From positions 1 to 54,155 of the forward strand of contig JAFSGY010000057.1 of NCBI GenBank assembly GCA_017440575.1: 54,155 nt of DNA. Direction: 5' to 3'. Made by a program: the position numbers and the translations under genes. A model generated the notes under the pieces. It searched no databases. It saw nothing but the letters and a program-made list of their open reading frames with translations, and was not told the DNA's origin. This document shows, piece by piece, positions 17,685 to 26,600 of this stretch. Each line of letters opens with the position of its first letter. Position 1 is the stretch's first letter. Source of the DNA: Lachnospiraceae bacterium. GTDB taxonomy: Bacteria > Bacillota > Clostridia > Lachnospirales > Lachnospiraceae.

Positions 17685-17724
17685 AAGCGAGTTGTGACCC
17701 TGTAAGTATACAACTCGCTTTCTT
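17685..17724 (-). terminator. Terminator after the MATE remnant
   Basis: Perfect 11-bp stem AAGCGAGTTGT / ACAACTCGCTT around a 14-base loop, between the tRNAs and the MATE remnant. Confidence 0.75.
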
Positions 17725-17728
17725 AATT

Positions 17729-18342
17729 TTAAAATTTCTTCCATTGTTTTATCAATAGTGGAACTTCAGCAAGCAACATAGCTAGCCACCCACACAGATA
17801 AGAAAAATCTCCTATCACATTCAACACTGAGCTTATCGCAAGAAAATATAACGGCGTTCTACTGTCTCCCAATACTCTTAATACACTGGCATAAAAATTG
17901 TAAATAAAAGTAAAAGCAAGCCCCATTAAAACAATTCTCAAATACCCTATTGCAATCTTCATGACACTTTCATCAGCCTGCATGATTGTAAGCAAGACCG
18001 GCGCAAGAATAATCGCTAGTATTGTAATTATGACAGAAAAAAGAAGCCCTCCTATCATGCTAGAACTAATCTGCCTATGAAGTTTCTCATAATCCTTTGC
18101 TCCATATAACATCCCCATGAGAACTCCTGCTCCCATGCATAAGCCACTGATAAAAAGAATAATAAGTGTTACTAGGGATTACTAGTTCCTACTGCTGCTA
18201 GCGCTTCTTCACCTACAAATTTACCAACGATAATGCTGTCTACTGCATTATATAATAACTGAAAAATATTACCCATTACTAATGGAATTGAAAATGAAAT
18301 CAGTAACGGTGTAATCTTTCCCGTTGTCATATCTTTTGCCAT
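17729..18342 (-). pseudogene. MATE family efflux transporter remnant (frameshift plus large internal deletion)
   Basis: The minus strand starts at ATG 18342 (AGAAGG upstream) and reads MAKDMTTGKITPLLISFSIP up to ..AAVGTSNP, then hits TAG. The continuation (LVTLIILFISGLCMGAGVLM..) is in the next frame: one C appears lost from a C-run at 18175-18177. Downstream the protein reaches NVIGDFSY and then jumps to what looks like the extreme C-terminal tail (GWLAMLLAEVPLLIKQWKKF), missing roughly 230 residues of a ~450-residue family. The product would be non-functional. A 15-base gap separates it from the methylase gene. Confidence 0.85.
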
Positions 18343-18356
18343 AATTACCTTCTTCC

Positions 18357-19526
18357 CTATTGAAGTAATAAATAGAAATATTCTTTTTCCAAAATCGAAT
18401 CCTCAAAATTCTCTTCCCAATACTCTGCCATTCCATCTGTGTTATGGCCTATCATACGAATAAACAATGACACATAATTATGAAGCATCTCATGAGAAAT
18501 ACGCTCTCCTGACATTTCCTGCTGCATAAATACCGTAATTCTTGTCATGACATATTCCATCATGATACTTTGGAAGGCTTCCGTTAAGTACACCAAATCT
18601 TCGCTGATGCAATCTGCAAAAATTTCTGATACCAATACATTCTCCCAATAGGTATCGTACTTCTCCCAGTCCTCTTTAAAACACTTCCAGTCAGAAAGCA
18701 GCTTTGCAAGGAAATTCCTATCAGAATCTGCCCGCTCTACAAAATCCGCCAGTTCCTTGAGATATGGGCGATACATTTCCTCTTCCTTGTAAAAGACCGT
18801 CACATCAAGCCATGTCTCACAGACCTCTACAAAGGCTTCCCCCTCATCAAAGGTCATATTCTGCCACATAGCAATCGTATCTAAGAGATTTTCCTTATCC
18901 TGATATACTGCAATACAGTCGTAGACATCATCTTCCCATTCACAGGCAAGACATTCATGTAACAACGAGAACGACAGTATCAGCCTTTCCTCCAGTGTAT
19001 ATTCTCTTTTCTGCATTAACTCAATAACGGCATTTCTGACCCGATATTCCATAGGAAAATCTTGGTTATCTCTGCATTTTTCAGGAATCGCAAGAATCGG
19101 TGCAGTCTCTAGATTCTTTATCAACTCTAATACAGCCGGACACGCCCCTGACATCGAGTATTCATCCATCATAACCGATTCGTCGTTCCCCTCATCCTCA
19201 GACAAAATCGTAATCTGATTATGCTTTCTCGGGAAGCTTGCACAGGTATCCGATAAATACTCATCACCATGTCTTTTTACAATCTCACATAAGCCCTTTT
19301 CGTCCAACATAACACATGCCTTGCAGGAATCTGCTTTCATGTGATAAACAGAGTCTCCATCCTCTTTCTTATAAGTTACCTGCTCACACAAATAGGAAGT
19401 CTCTTCCTGAGACTTCCATTTTTCATAAACACCACCATCTGCTCGAATCGCCCAGCCTCTACAACAGGTCATTGGGCATTTATCTGCTATGCAGTGAAAT
19501 TCATCATATATCCTAGTCTTAATCAT
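18357..19526 (-). CDS. fliB: Flagellin lysine-N-methylase (FliB-like)
   Basis: A 389-residue protein with the family's N-terminal cysteine cluster (C12, C17, C21, C22 in CIADKCPMTCCRGW) and further cysteines near residues 68-95 (CKAC, GLC, DTCASFPR). FliB-type proteins methylate lysines on surface-exposed flagellin and are thought to bind an Fe-S cluster; residues after ~110 are alpha-helical and poorly conserved. It starts 28 bases after the unknown gene at 19555 and probably shares its promoter, which resembles sigma-28. No flagellin gene lies in the window. Confidence 0.8.
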   Translation of the reverse strand: MIKTRIYDEFHCIADKCPMTCCRGWAIRADGGVYEKWKSQEETSYLCEQVTYKKEDGDSVYHMKADSCKACVMLDEKGLCEIVKRHGDEYLSDTCASFPRKHNQITILSEDEGNDESVMMDEYSMSGACPAVLELIKNLETAPILAIPEKCRDNQDFPMEYRVRNAVIELMQKREYTLEERLILSFSLLHECLACEWEDDVYDCIAVYQDKENLLDTIAMWQNMTFDEGEAFVEVCETWLDVTVFYKEEEMYRPYLKELADFVERADSDRNFLAKLLSDWKCFKEDWEKYDTYWENVLVSEIFADCISEDLVYLTEAFQSIMMEYVMTRITVFMQQEMSGERISHEMLHNYVSLFIRMIGHNTDGMAEYWEENFEDSILEKEYFYLLLQ

Positions 19527-19554
19527 GATCCTTTTCTTTCTTCATTGTCAGCAT

Positions 19555-20055
19555 TTATCTAGCAATCTTTTCTTCGTCAATATCATCACCTATGCTGTTT
19601 TCCATTTCCTCAATTTCTAACAGCTCCTTTTGTGCTTTCTGATCATCTGCAATGGCACGAAGAATTCGATTAATGTCCTCTGGCGTAAACATAGTTATCG
19701 CATTTTGAAGTTCTGAGAAATTATTTCGATTCACCATCAGTCTTCCACCATTTTCTAGCTCTATCGAAATAACATTTTTACGGTCATTCATATCTCCAAG
19801 GCAAATCGCCTGATTCACCTCATCACATACAAAAATAACCCCATTGTATTCAATCACACCATCTTTCGCAAGATGACTATAAGGAACATTTGATTCCTTA
19901 TAAGTTCCATTCAACTTTTCTGCTAATACAGAAGAGAATGAATCTTCCTCTTCTTTTTTTATACTTTGCATCCCCTGTTGACCATTGAAACTGCTTACTA
20001 AATCACTTCTGGAAATCTGAAACATATCATTCGCCTGACAAATGCCCATATACAT
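19555..20055 (-). CDS. Conserved protein of unknown function, probable flagellar regulon member
   Basis: A 166-residue soluble, acidic protein without signal peptide. The first ~65 residues look disordered and polar; residues ~68-115 (VIEYNGVIFVCDEVNQAICLGDMNDRKNVIS...) look beta-rich; the C-terminus is helical and acidic. Family not recognised. AGGAGG lies 7 bases before the ATG but is buried in a 12-bp palindrome. A sigma-28-like promoter upstream and the flagellin methylase directly downstream suggest a role in flagellin handling or motility; that is inference. Confidence 0.7.
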   Translation of the reverse strand: MYMGICQANDMFQISRSDLVSSFNGQQGMQSIKKEEEDSFSSVLAEKLNGTYKESNVPYSHLAKDGVIEYNGVIFVCDEVNQAICLGDMNDRKNVISIELENGGRLMVNRNNFSELQNAITMFTPEDINRILRAIADDQKAQKELLEIEEMENSIGDDIDEEKIAR

Positions 20056-20062
20056 AAAAACC

Positions 20063-20135
20063 CCTCCTGCTGACTTAATATACTATTTGGATTTTATTAC
20101 CTTACATACTTAGTATATATATCGTCAACAGGAGG
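20063..20135 (-). repeat. Long imperfect palindrome covering the ribosome binding site of the 19555-20055 gene
   Basis: Outer arms at 20124-20135 and 20063-20074 pair over 12 bp on the minus-strand RNA (one G-U), and inner arms TAGTATA/TATACTA (20111-20117, 20079-20085) add 7 bp. The downstream arm contains the AGGAGG (20068-20063), and GGTTTTT follows immediately before the start codon. It could act as an argS terminator, an RBS-sequestering switch, or both. Confidence 0.7.
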
Positions 20136-20145
20136 ATTATTGTTA
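20119..20145 (-). promoter_or_regulatory. Sigma-28 (FliA/SigD)-like promoter
   Basis: -35 TAAC (20145-20142), 15-base spacer, -10 GACGATAT (20126-20119). The consensus is TAAA-N15-GCCGATAT, so there is one mismatch in each element. Predicted start is near 20112, about 55 bases before the ATG. No sigma-A -10 accompanies the TTGACG that lies here. Confidence 0.55.
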
Positions 20146-20181
20146 ACCTACATCATTACTATTTACAGCAACACCTTTTCA

Positions 20182-21948
20182 TTACATACGTTCTGGAACC
20201 TTAAAGCCAAGCAAGTAAGCACATGTTTCCAAAACATCTCTTGTTAATGTAAGAAGTGCAATCCAGCCTGCCTTCTTTGCCTCATCCTCTTCTGTGAGAA
20301 TCTTTGTCTCATGATAGAAATGATTGAATGCATTAGCAAGATCATAAATGTAAGAACATACCTTATGCGGTGCTGTTTCTTCATAAGCTGCTTCCATGCT
20401 GGTATTGAACTTAGCAAGCTCCATCATAAGCTGCTTTTCACTCTGATTTACCGGAGTCTGAATGGCAGCTGCTTCCACATTTCCGCCATTTTCCATATAC
20501 TTATTCAAGATAGACTTGATACGAACCGTTGTATATAAGATATATGGACCTGTATCTCCTTCAAAGGAAGTAAATCTGTCAATATCAAAGATATAATCCT
20601 TGCTTGCCTGATTGGATAAATCGCCATATTTTAATGCAGACAAACCGACAATCTTAGCTGTCTCTCTAGCCTCTGCCTCTTCTACGTCACGGTTCTCGAT
20701 AATCTTCTTGAACATTTCTTCATTGATTTCCTTAATGAGATTTTCAAGACGCATAACGCCACCCTCACGGGTCTTGAACGGCTTGCCATCCTTGCCATTC
20801 ATGGTACCAAAGCCTAGGAACTTCATTTCGGTATCTTCATTTACCAGCTTAGTCTTTCTTGCGCAGCGGAATACCTGGTCAAAATAAAGCTCCTGACGCT
20901 TGTCTACTACATAAATCAATTCATCCGGCTTATTCTGCTCCATACGCATCATAATCGTAGCAAGGTCTGTTGTATTATAAAGAGCCGCACCGTCTGACTT
21001 CAAAATCATACATGGTGGCACTTCCTTCGTATCTGTCTCTTCCTTAACATCAACAACAAGAGCTCCATCGCTAAGATAAGCGTAGCCCTCTTTCTTCATA
21101 TAATCAACCATGCCCGGAATCAAGTCATGAACCGCAGATTCACCATTCCAAAGGTCAAACTCTACATTTAAGTTCTCATAGTTCTTTTTCAAATCTGTTA
21201 CCGATACTGCAATAATGTGATTCCATAACGCTCGATATCCTCTTACTCCACTCTGAAGCTTGAAGGTACATGCCATCGCATTTTCTTTATATCCATTATC
21301 TTCCTTAGAACGCTTGCTTGCAAAAGGATAGATTTCTTCTAATTCTGAAATGGTAAATGGTGGCTCTTCCGGATATTCTCCTGTATAGCTTTCATCAAAA
21401 TATACCAGCTCAGGTTTTCTAATTTTTAACTCATTCATAATGAGTCCCATAGGCTGTCCCCAGTCCCCAAGATGGATATCACCAGTCACATTATGTCCCA
21501 TATATCTTGCAATTCTCTTTACACTCTCACCGATAACAGCGGAACGAAGATGTCCAACATGCAAAGGCTTTGCTACGTTTGGTCCACCGTAATCAATGAC
21601 TATTTCGCGAGCTTTCTCCGGCTCTTCTACACCAAACTTTTCTGCTGCTCGCATTTCCTTAATGTATTCACCAACAAATGCATTCTCTAAGGTAAGATTT
21701 AAAAATCCCGGTGCAACTGCTTCTACCTTAGAAAACACCTTGCTTCCCTCAAGCTTTGTAGCAACATCATTTGCAATCATAATCGGTGCTTTCTTATACT
21801 GTTTTGCACCAGCCATAGCACCATTACACTGATATTCACACAGGTCAGGTCTGTTTGAAATCGTAACCTTTCCTAATTCACGGTCATACCCTGCTGCCTC
21901 AAATGCGTTTTTCATTTCTTCGGAAATACATTCCAGAATTTTTTTCAT
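20182..21948 (-). CDS. argS: Arginyl-tRNA synthetase
   Basis: A 588-residue class I synthetase. The N-terminal Add1 domain (1-110) recognises the tRNA D-loop; the catalytic HIGH-type motif is HVGH (130-133) in NVAKPLHVGHLRS; the C-terminal DALR anticodon-binding domain includes NAFNHFYHETKIL and ends in LLGFKVPERM. There is no canonical KMSKS, which is common in ArgRS. It has its own promoter about 60 bases upstream and no ordinary terminator after the stop except the palindrome at 20063-20135. Confidence 0.96.
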   Translation of the reverse strand: MKKILECISEEMKNAFEAAGYDRELGKVTISNRPDLCEYQCNGAMAGAKQYKKAPIMIANDVATKLEGSKVFSKVEAVAPGFLNLTLENAFVGEYIKEMRAAEKFGVEEPEKAREIVIDYGGPNVAKPLHVGHLRSAVIGESVKRIARYMGHNVTGDIHLGDWGQPMGLIMNELKIRKPELVYFDESYTGEYPEEPPFTISELEEIYPFASKRSKEDNGYKENAMACTFKLQSGVRGYRALWNHIIAVSVTDLKKNYENLNVEFDLWNGESAVHDLIPGMVDYMKKEGYAYLSDGALVVDVKEETDTKEVPPCMILKSDGAALYNTTDLATIMMRMEQNKPDELIYVVDKRQELYFDQVFRCARKTKLVNEDTEMKFLGFGTMNGKDGKPFKTREGGVMRLENLIKEINEEMFKKIIENRDVEEAEARETAKIVGLSALKYGDLSNQASKDYIFDIDRFTSFEGDTGPYILYTTVRIKSILNKYMENGGNVEAAAIQTPVNQSEKQLMMELAKFNTSMEAAYEETAPHKVCSYIYDLANAFNHFYHETKILTEEDEAKKAGWIALLTLTRDVLETCAYLLGFKVPERM

Positions 21949-22007
21949 TCCTTATACCTCATTTCTATTTCTAAATCCACAAAACTATGGAAAACATACC
22001 TTTTCCT

Positions 22008-22036
22008 ATCATAATGTTTTTTTCCTTGCTGTGCAA
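22008..22036 (-). promoter_or_regulatory. Promoter of argS
   Basis: -35 TTGCAC (22036-22031), 17-base spacer, -10 TATGAT (22013-22008). It overlaps the end of the queH gap. Confidence 0.6.
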
Positions 22037-22042
22037 TAGGTT

Positions 22043-22735
22043 TTACAGATTTTCATCCTGATTCTTTTCCTGTTTTATACGCTCTCTTTCCTGTATAGAA
22101 TAAATGCATCCACAATAATCCTGACGATACAGGTCATACTCTGCAGATAATTCAATAGAACGCTTATACCCATTTTTCTTCTTAAAATCAGACACCAGCC
22201 AAGGTATCTGATATTCTAAGGAAAGTCGTTCACCTATCTCATTTAACTTCTGCGCATTTTTTAACGGACTAATCGTAAGTGTTGTAGAAAAATAGTCATA
22301 TTGTCCTTCCTGTGCTAGAATTGCAGTTTTCAGAAGACGCAGCTCATAACAGGCAAAGCAACGCTCGCCACCCTCAGGACACTGCTCTAGCCCCTTTGCA
22401 ATCTCATAAAATGTTGCAGGCTCATAGTCCCCCTCGATTACATCGATCTCATAGCCTTTTCCTTCTAAAGCATTGTATTTTGCAATTAAACGTTTCTGCT
22501 CCTCAACACGCTTTCGATATTCCGGCTCCATGGAGATATTGGGATTATAATAGAATACCGTGATTCTGAAATATTGTCTTAGATATTCGAGGACATAGCT
22601 GCTGCATGGTGCACAACAGCTATGTAATAATAAGCGCTGTCCTTTCTCGCTTTCATCTTTGGTTATTTGCTCCAAAATCTTATCTAGTTCTTTTTGGTAA
22701 TTGCGTGTGTTGTTACCTTTTGCTTGTTGTATCAT
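22043..22735 (-). CDS. queH: Epoxyqueuosine reductase QueH
   Basis: A 230-residue protein that performs the last step of queuosine synthesis, reducing epoxyqueuosine on tRNA, as the non-homologous replacement for QueG. The DUF208 cysteine pattern is complete: HSCCAPCS (C40, C41, C44), C119, C126-x2-C129 and CGC (C208, C210), which hold an Fe-S cluster and nearby metal site. The ATG at 22735 was chosen because GAGGAG lies 7 bases upstream; an earlier ATG overlaps that site. It follows the DUF188 gene by about 20 bases, probably in one transcript. Confidence 0.9.
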   Translation of the reverse strand: MIQQAKGNNTRNYQKELDKILEQITKDESEKGQRLLLHSCCAPCSSYVLEYLRQYFRITVFYYNPNISMEPEYRKRVEEQKRLIAKYNALEGKGYEIDVIEGDYEPATFYEIAKGLEQCPEGGERCFACYELRLLKTAILAQEGQYDYFSTTLTISPLKNAQKLNEIGERLSLEYQIPWLVSDFKKKNGYKRSIELSAEYDLYRQDYCGCIYSIQERERIKQEKNQDENL

Positions 22736-22755
22736 AAAAAGTCTCCTCATTCTTT

Positions 22756-23205
22756 CTATTCCACTAACACTCTTGAAATAAGCCTTCGAAACGACTCTTC
22801 AAAGCGTTCATCATCATCCTTTGTTCTTTTCTTCGGTCTCTTTAAATGATTCTTGGAAGATGCTCTTCTTGCCACTTTTGCCATGTGCCGTTCCATAAGT
22901 AATTGGTCTATGTTCTCATTCGTATACCAACGTCCTGACTGATGGATGCCAAAACAGCCTTTCCCAAGAGCCATTGCCGCAACTCCATAATCCTGCGTCA
23001 CAACAATATCGCCACGCTTTGCCAGATTGATAAGAGCAAAATCAACAGCATCCGCACCCGCTCCAATGATCTTAATCTCACTATAATCCGACTGTAGCAC
23101 ATGATTCGTATCACATAAAAGGCATACTTCTATCTCTTTTTCTTTTGCTACTTTTTCTACAATTCTTACTACTGGACATGCATCGGCATCGACGAATATT
23201 TTCAT
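22756..23205 (-). CDS. YaiI/YqxD (DUF188) family protein
   Basis: A 149-residue protein with a PIN-like fold start (MKIFVDADACPV) and acidic residues in TQDYGVAAMA, matching the UPF0178/YaiI/YqxD family, whose members are putative nucleases without an established substrate. The C-terminal third is very basic (KNHLKRPKKRTKDD), compatible with nucleic acid binding. GAGGAG precedes the ATG. It is likely cotranscribed with queH downstream. Confidence 0.85.
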   Translation of the reverse strand: MKIFVDADACPVVRIVEKVAKEKEIEVCLLCDTNHVLQSDYSEIKIIGAGADAVDFALINLAKRGDIVVTQDYGVAAMALGKGCFGIHQSGRWYTNENIDQLLMERHMAKVARRASSKNHLKRPKKRTKDDDERFEESFRRLISRVLVE

Positions 23206-23287
23206 AAATAAACTCCTCGCTATCTTATCCTAACTTATACAATATCACTTTTCGTCCCAAATTAGAACTGCTCATCTTTCACATTAC

Positions 23288-23385
23288 GAAAAAGAGCAGA
23301 TACATTTGTACCTGCCCTTATCTATGTTATCCCTTTACACTTGCAAAATAATTCATTCGCTCATCTTATAAATCATTTTCCAATT
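23288..23385 (-). ncRNA. Candidate ~98-base small RNA bounded by promoter and terminator
   Basis: The strong promoter at 23392-23420 would start a transcript near 23385, and an intrinsic terminator (10-bp stem with G-U pairs at 23294-23317, T-tract at 23293-23287) would end it. It could encode a 9-residue peptide (MNYFASVKG), but the ribosome site is weak. Alternatively it is an attenuated leader of the DUF188-queH genes. Confidence 0.4.
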
Positions 23386-23391
23386 GTTGTA

Positions 23392-23420
23392 AGTATATAC
23401 ATCAATCCTCATAAAGTCAA
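23392..23420 (-). promoter_or_regulatory. Strong promoter in the purL-DUF188 gap
   Basis: -35 TTGACT (23420-23415), 17-base spacer, -10 TATACT (23397-23392). Confidence 0.65.
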
Positions 23421-23475
23421 TGCATGTATGCATTTTTATACATCTTGTGTCATAATTATAGATAAAAATTCATTT

Positions 23476-23608
23476 TTAGTATCTTCTACCAAAAGATATC
23501 ATCTGCCCTTTCATAAAGGTATAACCAGCTTTCGGATTCTTCTCAAAAAACTCCGTTATTTTGATATTTCTACTACAATATTCTTCTGCTTCCTGCGACT
23601 AACTCCAT
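23476..23608 (-). pseudogene. Possible short coding remnant
   Basis: The minus strand carries a 40-codon open stretch without a start codon (23598-23476) that looks protein-like (NIKITEFFEKNPKAGYTF, then MKGQMISFGRRY, stop), preceded by a different-frame fragment beginning ATG at 23608 (MELVAGSRRIL). Together they suggest the decayed 3' end of a gene. No family was recognised. Confidence 0.25.
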
Positions 23609-23635
23609 ACGACACAAACTGCGCAATTAATAAGT

Positions 23636-23678
23636 ATATAAAAACCCCAAAACAGACTCTCGCCCATTTTGAGGTTTT
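23636..23678 (-). terminator. Terminator of purL
   Basis: The 12-bp stem AAAACCTCAAAA / TTTTGGGGTTTT (minus-strand reading, one G-U) with a 14-base loop is followed by T residues, 13 bases after the purL stop. Confidence 0.85.
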
Positions 23679-23690
23679 CATCCATACTAT

Positions 23691-26600
23691 TTATTTAAAG
23701 TACTCAACACCTGACTCGAAAATCATCATATCCTGTTCGCCATAGATATTCATAGCAACAGCATCATCACGACGTTCTACGTGAGCCATCTTACCAAGAC
23801 ATCTTCCGTCTGGAGAGGTGATACCTTCGATTGCTGCGTAAGAACCGTTTACGTTCCACTCCTCATCCATAGAGAGGTTGCCATCGAAGTCAGCATACTG
23901 AGTAGCTACCTGACCGTTAGCAAAGAGCTTGTCAATCCACTCCTTAGGAGCTACAAAACGTCCTTCACCGTGAGAAGCAGGTGTTACATAGGTCTTACCA
24001 AGCTCTGCCTTCTGTAACCAAGGAGACTTGTTGGAAACAACCTTTGTATAAACCATCTTAGAGATGTGACGGTTAATGGTATTGAAGGTAAGTGTTGGAG
24101 AATCTTCCTTTTGTCCAACGATTTCGCCGTAAGGTACAAGACCAAGCTTGATGATAGCCTGGAATCCGTTACAGATACCTAATGCAAGACCATCTCTCTC
24201 ATTTAAGAGCTTCATAACAGCTTCCTTCATCTTAGCATTCTGGAATGCAGTAGCGAAGAACTTAGCACTTCCGTCTGGTTCGTCACCGGCTGAGAATCCA
24301 CCCGGGAACATAATAATCTGTGCCTGGCTGATTGCCTTCTCGAACTCATCAACAGACTCTCTGATATCAGAAGCTGTCATGTTACGGAATACCTTTGTTA
24401 CAACATTAGCGCCTGCACGCTCAAATGCCTTTGTACTGTCGTACTCACAGTTTGTACCTGGGAATACAGGGATGAATACAGTAGGTTTTGCAATCTTATT
24501 CTTGCATACATAAATATCAGAAGCCTTGTACAGCTTTGTTTCAATTGGATCAATAGCCTTTACAGCCTTTGTAGGGAATACCTTCTCAAGCTTGCTTGTC
24601 CATGCCTTTAACGCTTCATCCATAGTAACGGTTACATCTTTATATACAAATCCTGCATTTTCTTCTAATACAGTACCAACAACTTCGTAAGCTACACCGC
24701 TTGCCTGTAATGCTTCCATACCCTCAGCGGATACTTCTGCGATGATATCACCGATTCTGTTGGTGAACAATGCGTTTGCCTCTAAGTCATTAGAGAACTC
24801 AACGCCCATCTTATTACCGAATGCCATCTTAGCAACAGCTGCCATGATACCCTTGGAATCTAATGCATAAGCAGATACGATTGCTTTCTTAGCGATTAAT
24901 GCGTGAACTGCATCGTAGAGCTTCATAACCTCATCATAAACAGGGATATCGAACTCATCCTTCTTTAATGCAAAGGTAACAAGCTTATTTCCTGCTGCCT
25001 TAAGCTCTGGGCTAATAATATCCTGCTTCTTTGCAACATCTACTGCAAAGGAAACTAATGTTGGAGGTACATCAATCTCGTTGAAGGAACCTGACATAGA
25101 GTCCTTACCACCGATAGAAGCAAGACCAAATCCCATCTGTGCATCATATGAACCAAGTAATGCTGCAAATGGCTGGCTCCATCTAGCAGGATCTTCTGTC
25201 ATTCTTCTGAAGTACTCCTGGAAGGTTAATCGAATCTTAGAGTAATCACCACCGTTTGCAACGATTCTGGAAATAGACTCTGTTACTGCATAAACTGCTC
25301 CATGATATGGACTCCATGTAGAAAGATATGGATCAAATCCATAGCTCATCATCGTTACAACATCTGTCTTACCCTTAAGAACAGGAAGCTTTGCAACCAT
25401 TGCCTGAGTTTCTGTTAACTGATACTTTCCACCATAAGGCATAAATACACTGCCTGCACCGATAGAAGAGTCGAACTTCTCTACAAGTCCCTTCTGAGAA
25501 CATACATTTAGGTCATTTAATTCTGCAAGAACGGCTGCCTTCACATCACCCTCATTCAGAGCATCTTCAACCTTCTCGATTGCAATCTTATTGAAATAAT
25601 TATCTTCCTTAACAGGAGTATCTACATAGACAGAGGTCTCCTGATGAGCACCATTTGTATCAAGGAATGCTCTGGATAAGTTAACAATTTCTGTACCTCT
25701 CCACTTAAGAACAAGTCTTGGCTCTTCTGTAACAACAGCAACCTCAACTGCCTCAAGGTTCTCTTCTGCTGCGTAGCCAAGGAATTCCTGAACATCCTTA
25801 GGGTCTACAACAACTGCCATTCTTTCCTGTGACTCAGAAATAGCAAGCTCTGTACCGTCAAGACCTGCATACTTCTTTGGCACCTTGTCCATATCTACAA
25901 CGAGACCATCAGCAAGCTCACCGATAGCAACGGAAACACCGCCTGCACCGAAGTCATTACACTTCTTGATTAACTTACTAACTTCTTCTCTTCTGAATAA
26001 TCTCTGAATCTTACGCTCTGTAGGTGCATTACCCTTCTGAACCTCAGCACCACAGGTCTCAATAGAAGCCTCTGTATGTACCTTAGAAGAACCTGTAGCA
26101 CCGCCACAGCCGTCACGTCCTGTACGACCACCTAAAAGGATAATGATATCGCCCGGATCGGAATCCTCACGGATAACACTTGCTCTAGGCGCTGCACCCA
26201 TAACAGCACCGATTTCCATTCTCTTAGCAACGTAGTTTGGATGATAGATTTCCTTAACGTATCCTGTTGCAAGACCAATCTGGTTACCATAGGAAGAATA
26301 TCCATCAGCAGCACCACGAACAAGCTTCTTCTGTGAAAGCTTACCCTTCATAGTCTCTTCTACCGGAACAGTAGGATCAGCTGCACCTGTTACACGCATA
26401 GCCTGATATACATAGGTACGTCCTGACAATGGATCACGGATAGCACCACCAAGACATGTTGCAGCACCACCGAAAGGCTCGATTTCTGTAGGATGGTTAT
26501 GAGTCTCATTCTTGAAGTTAACAAGCCACTCTTCTGTAATAACACCCTTTCCATCTTCCTTATCAATTTCAACAGGAACAACAATAGAGCATGCATTGAT

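Noticed and set aside
23341-23745. 134-codon plus-strand open frame next to purL
   Set aside because: It overlaps the purL 3' end and runs through the purL terminator; composition is unlike a protein and there is no ribosome site.
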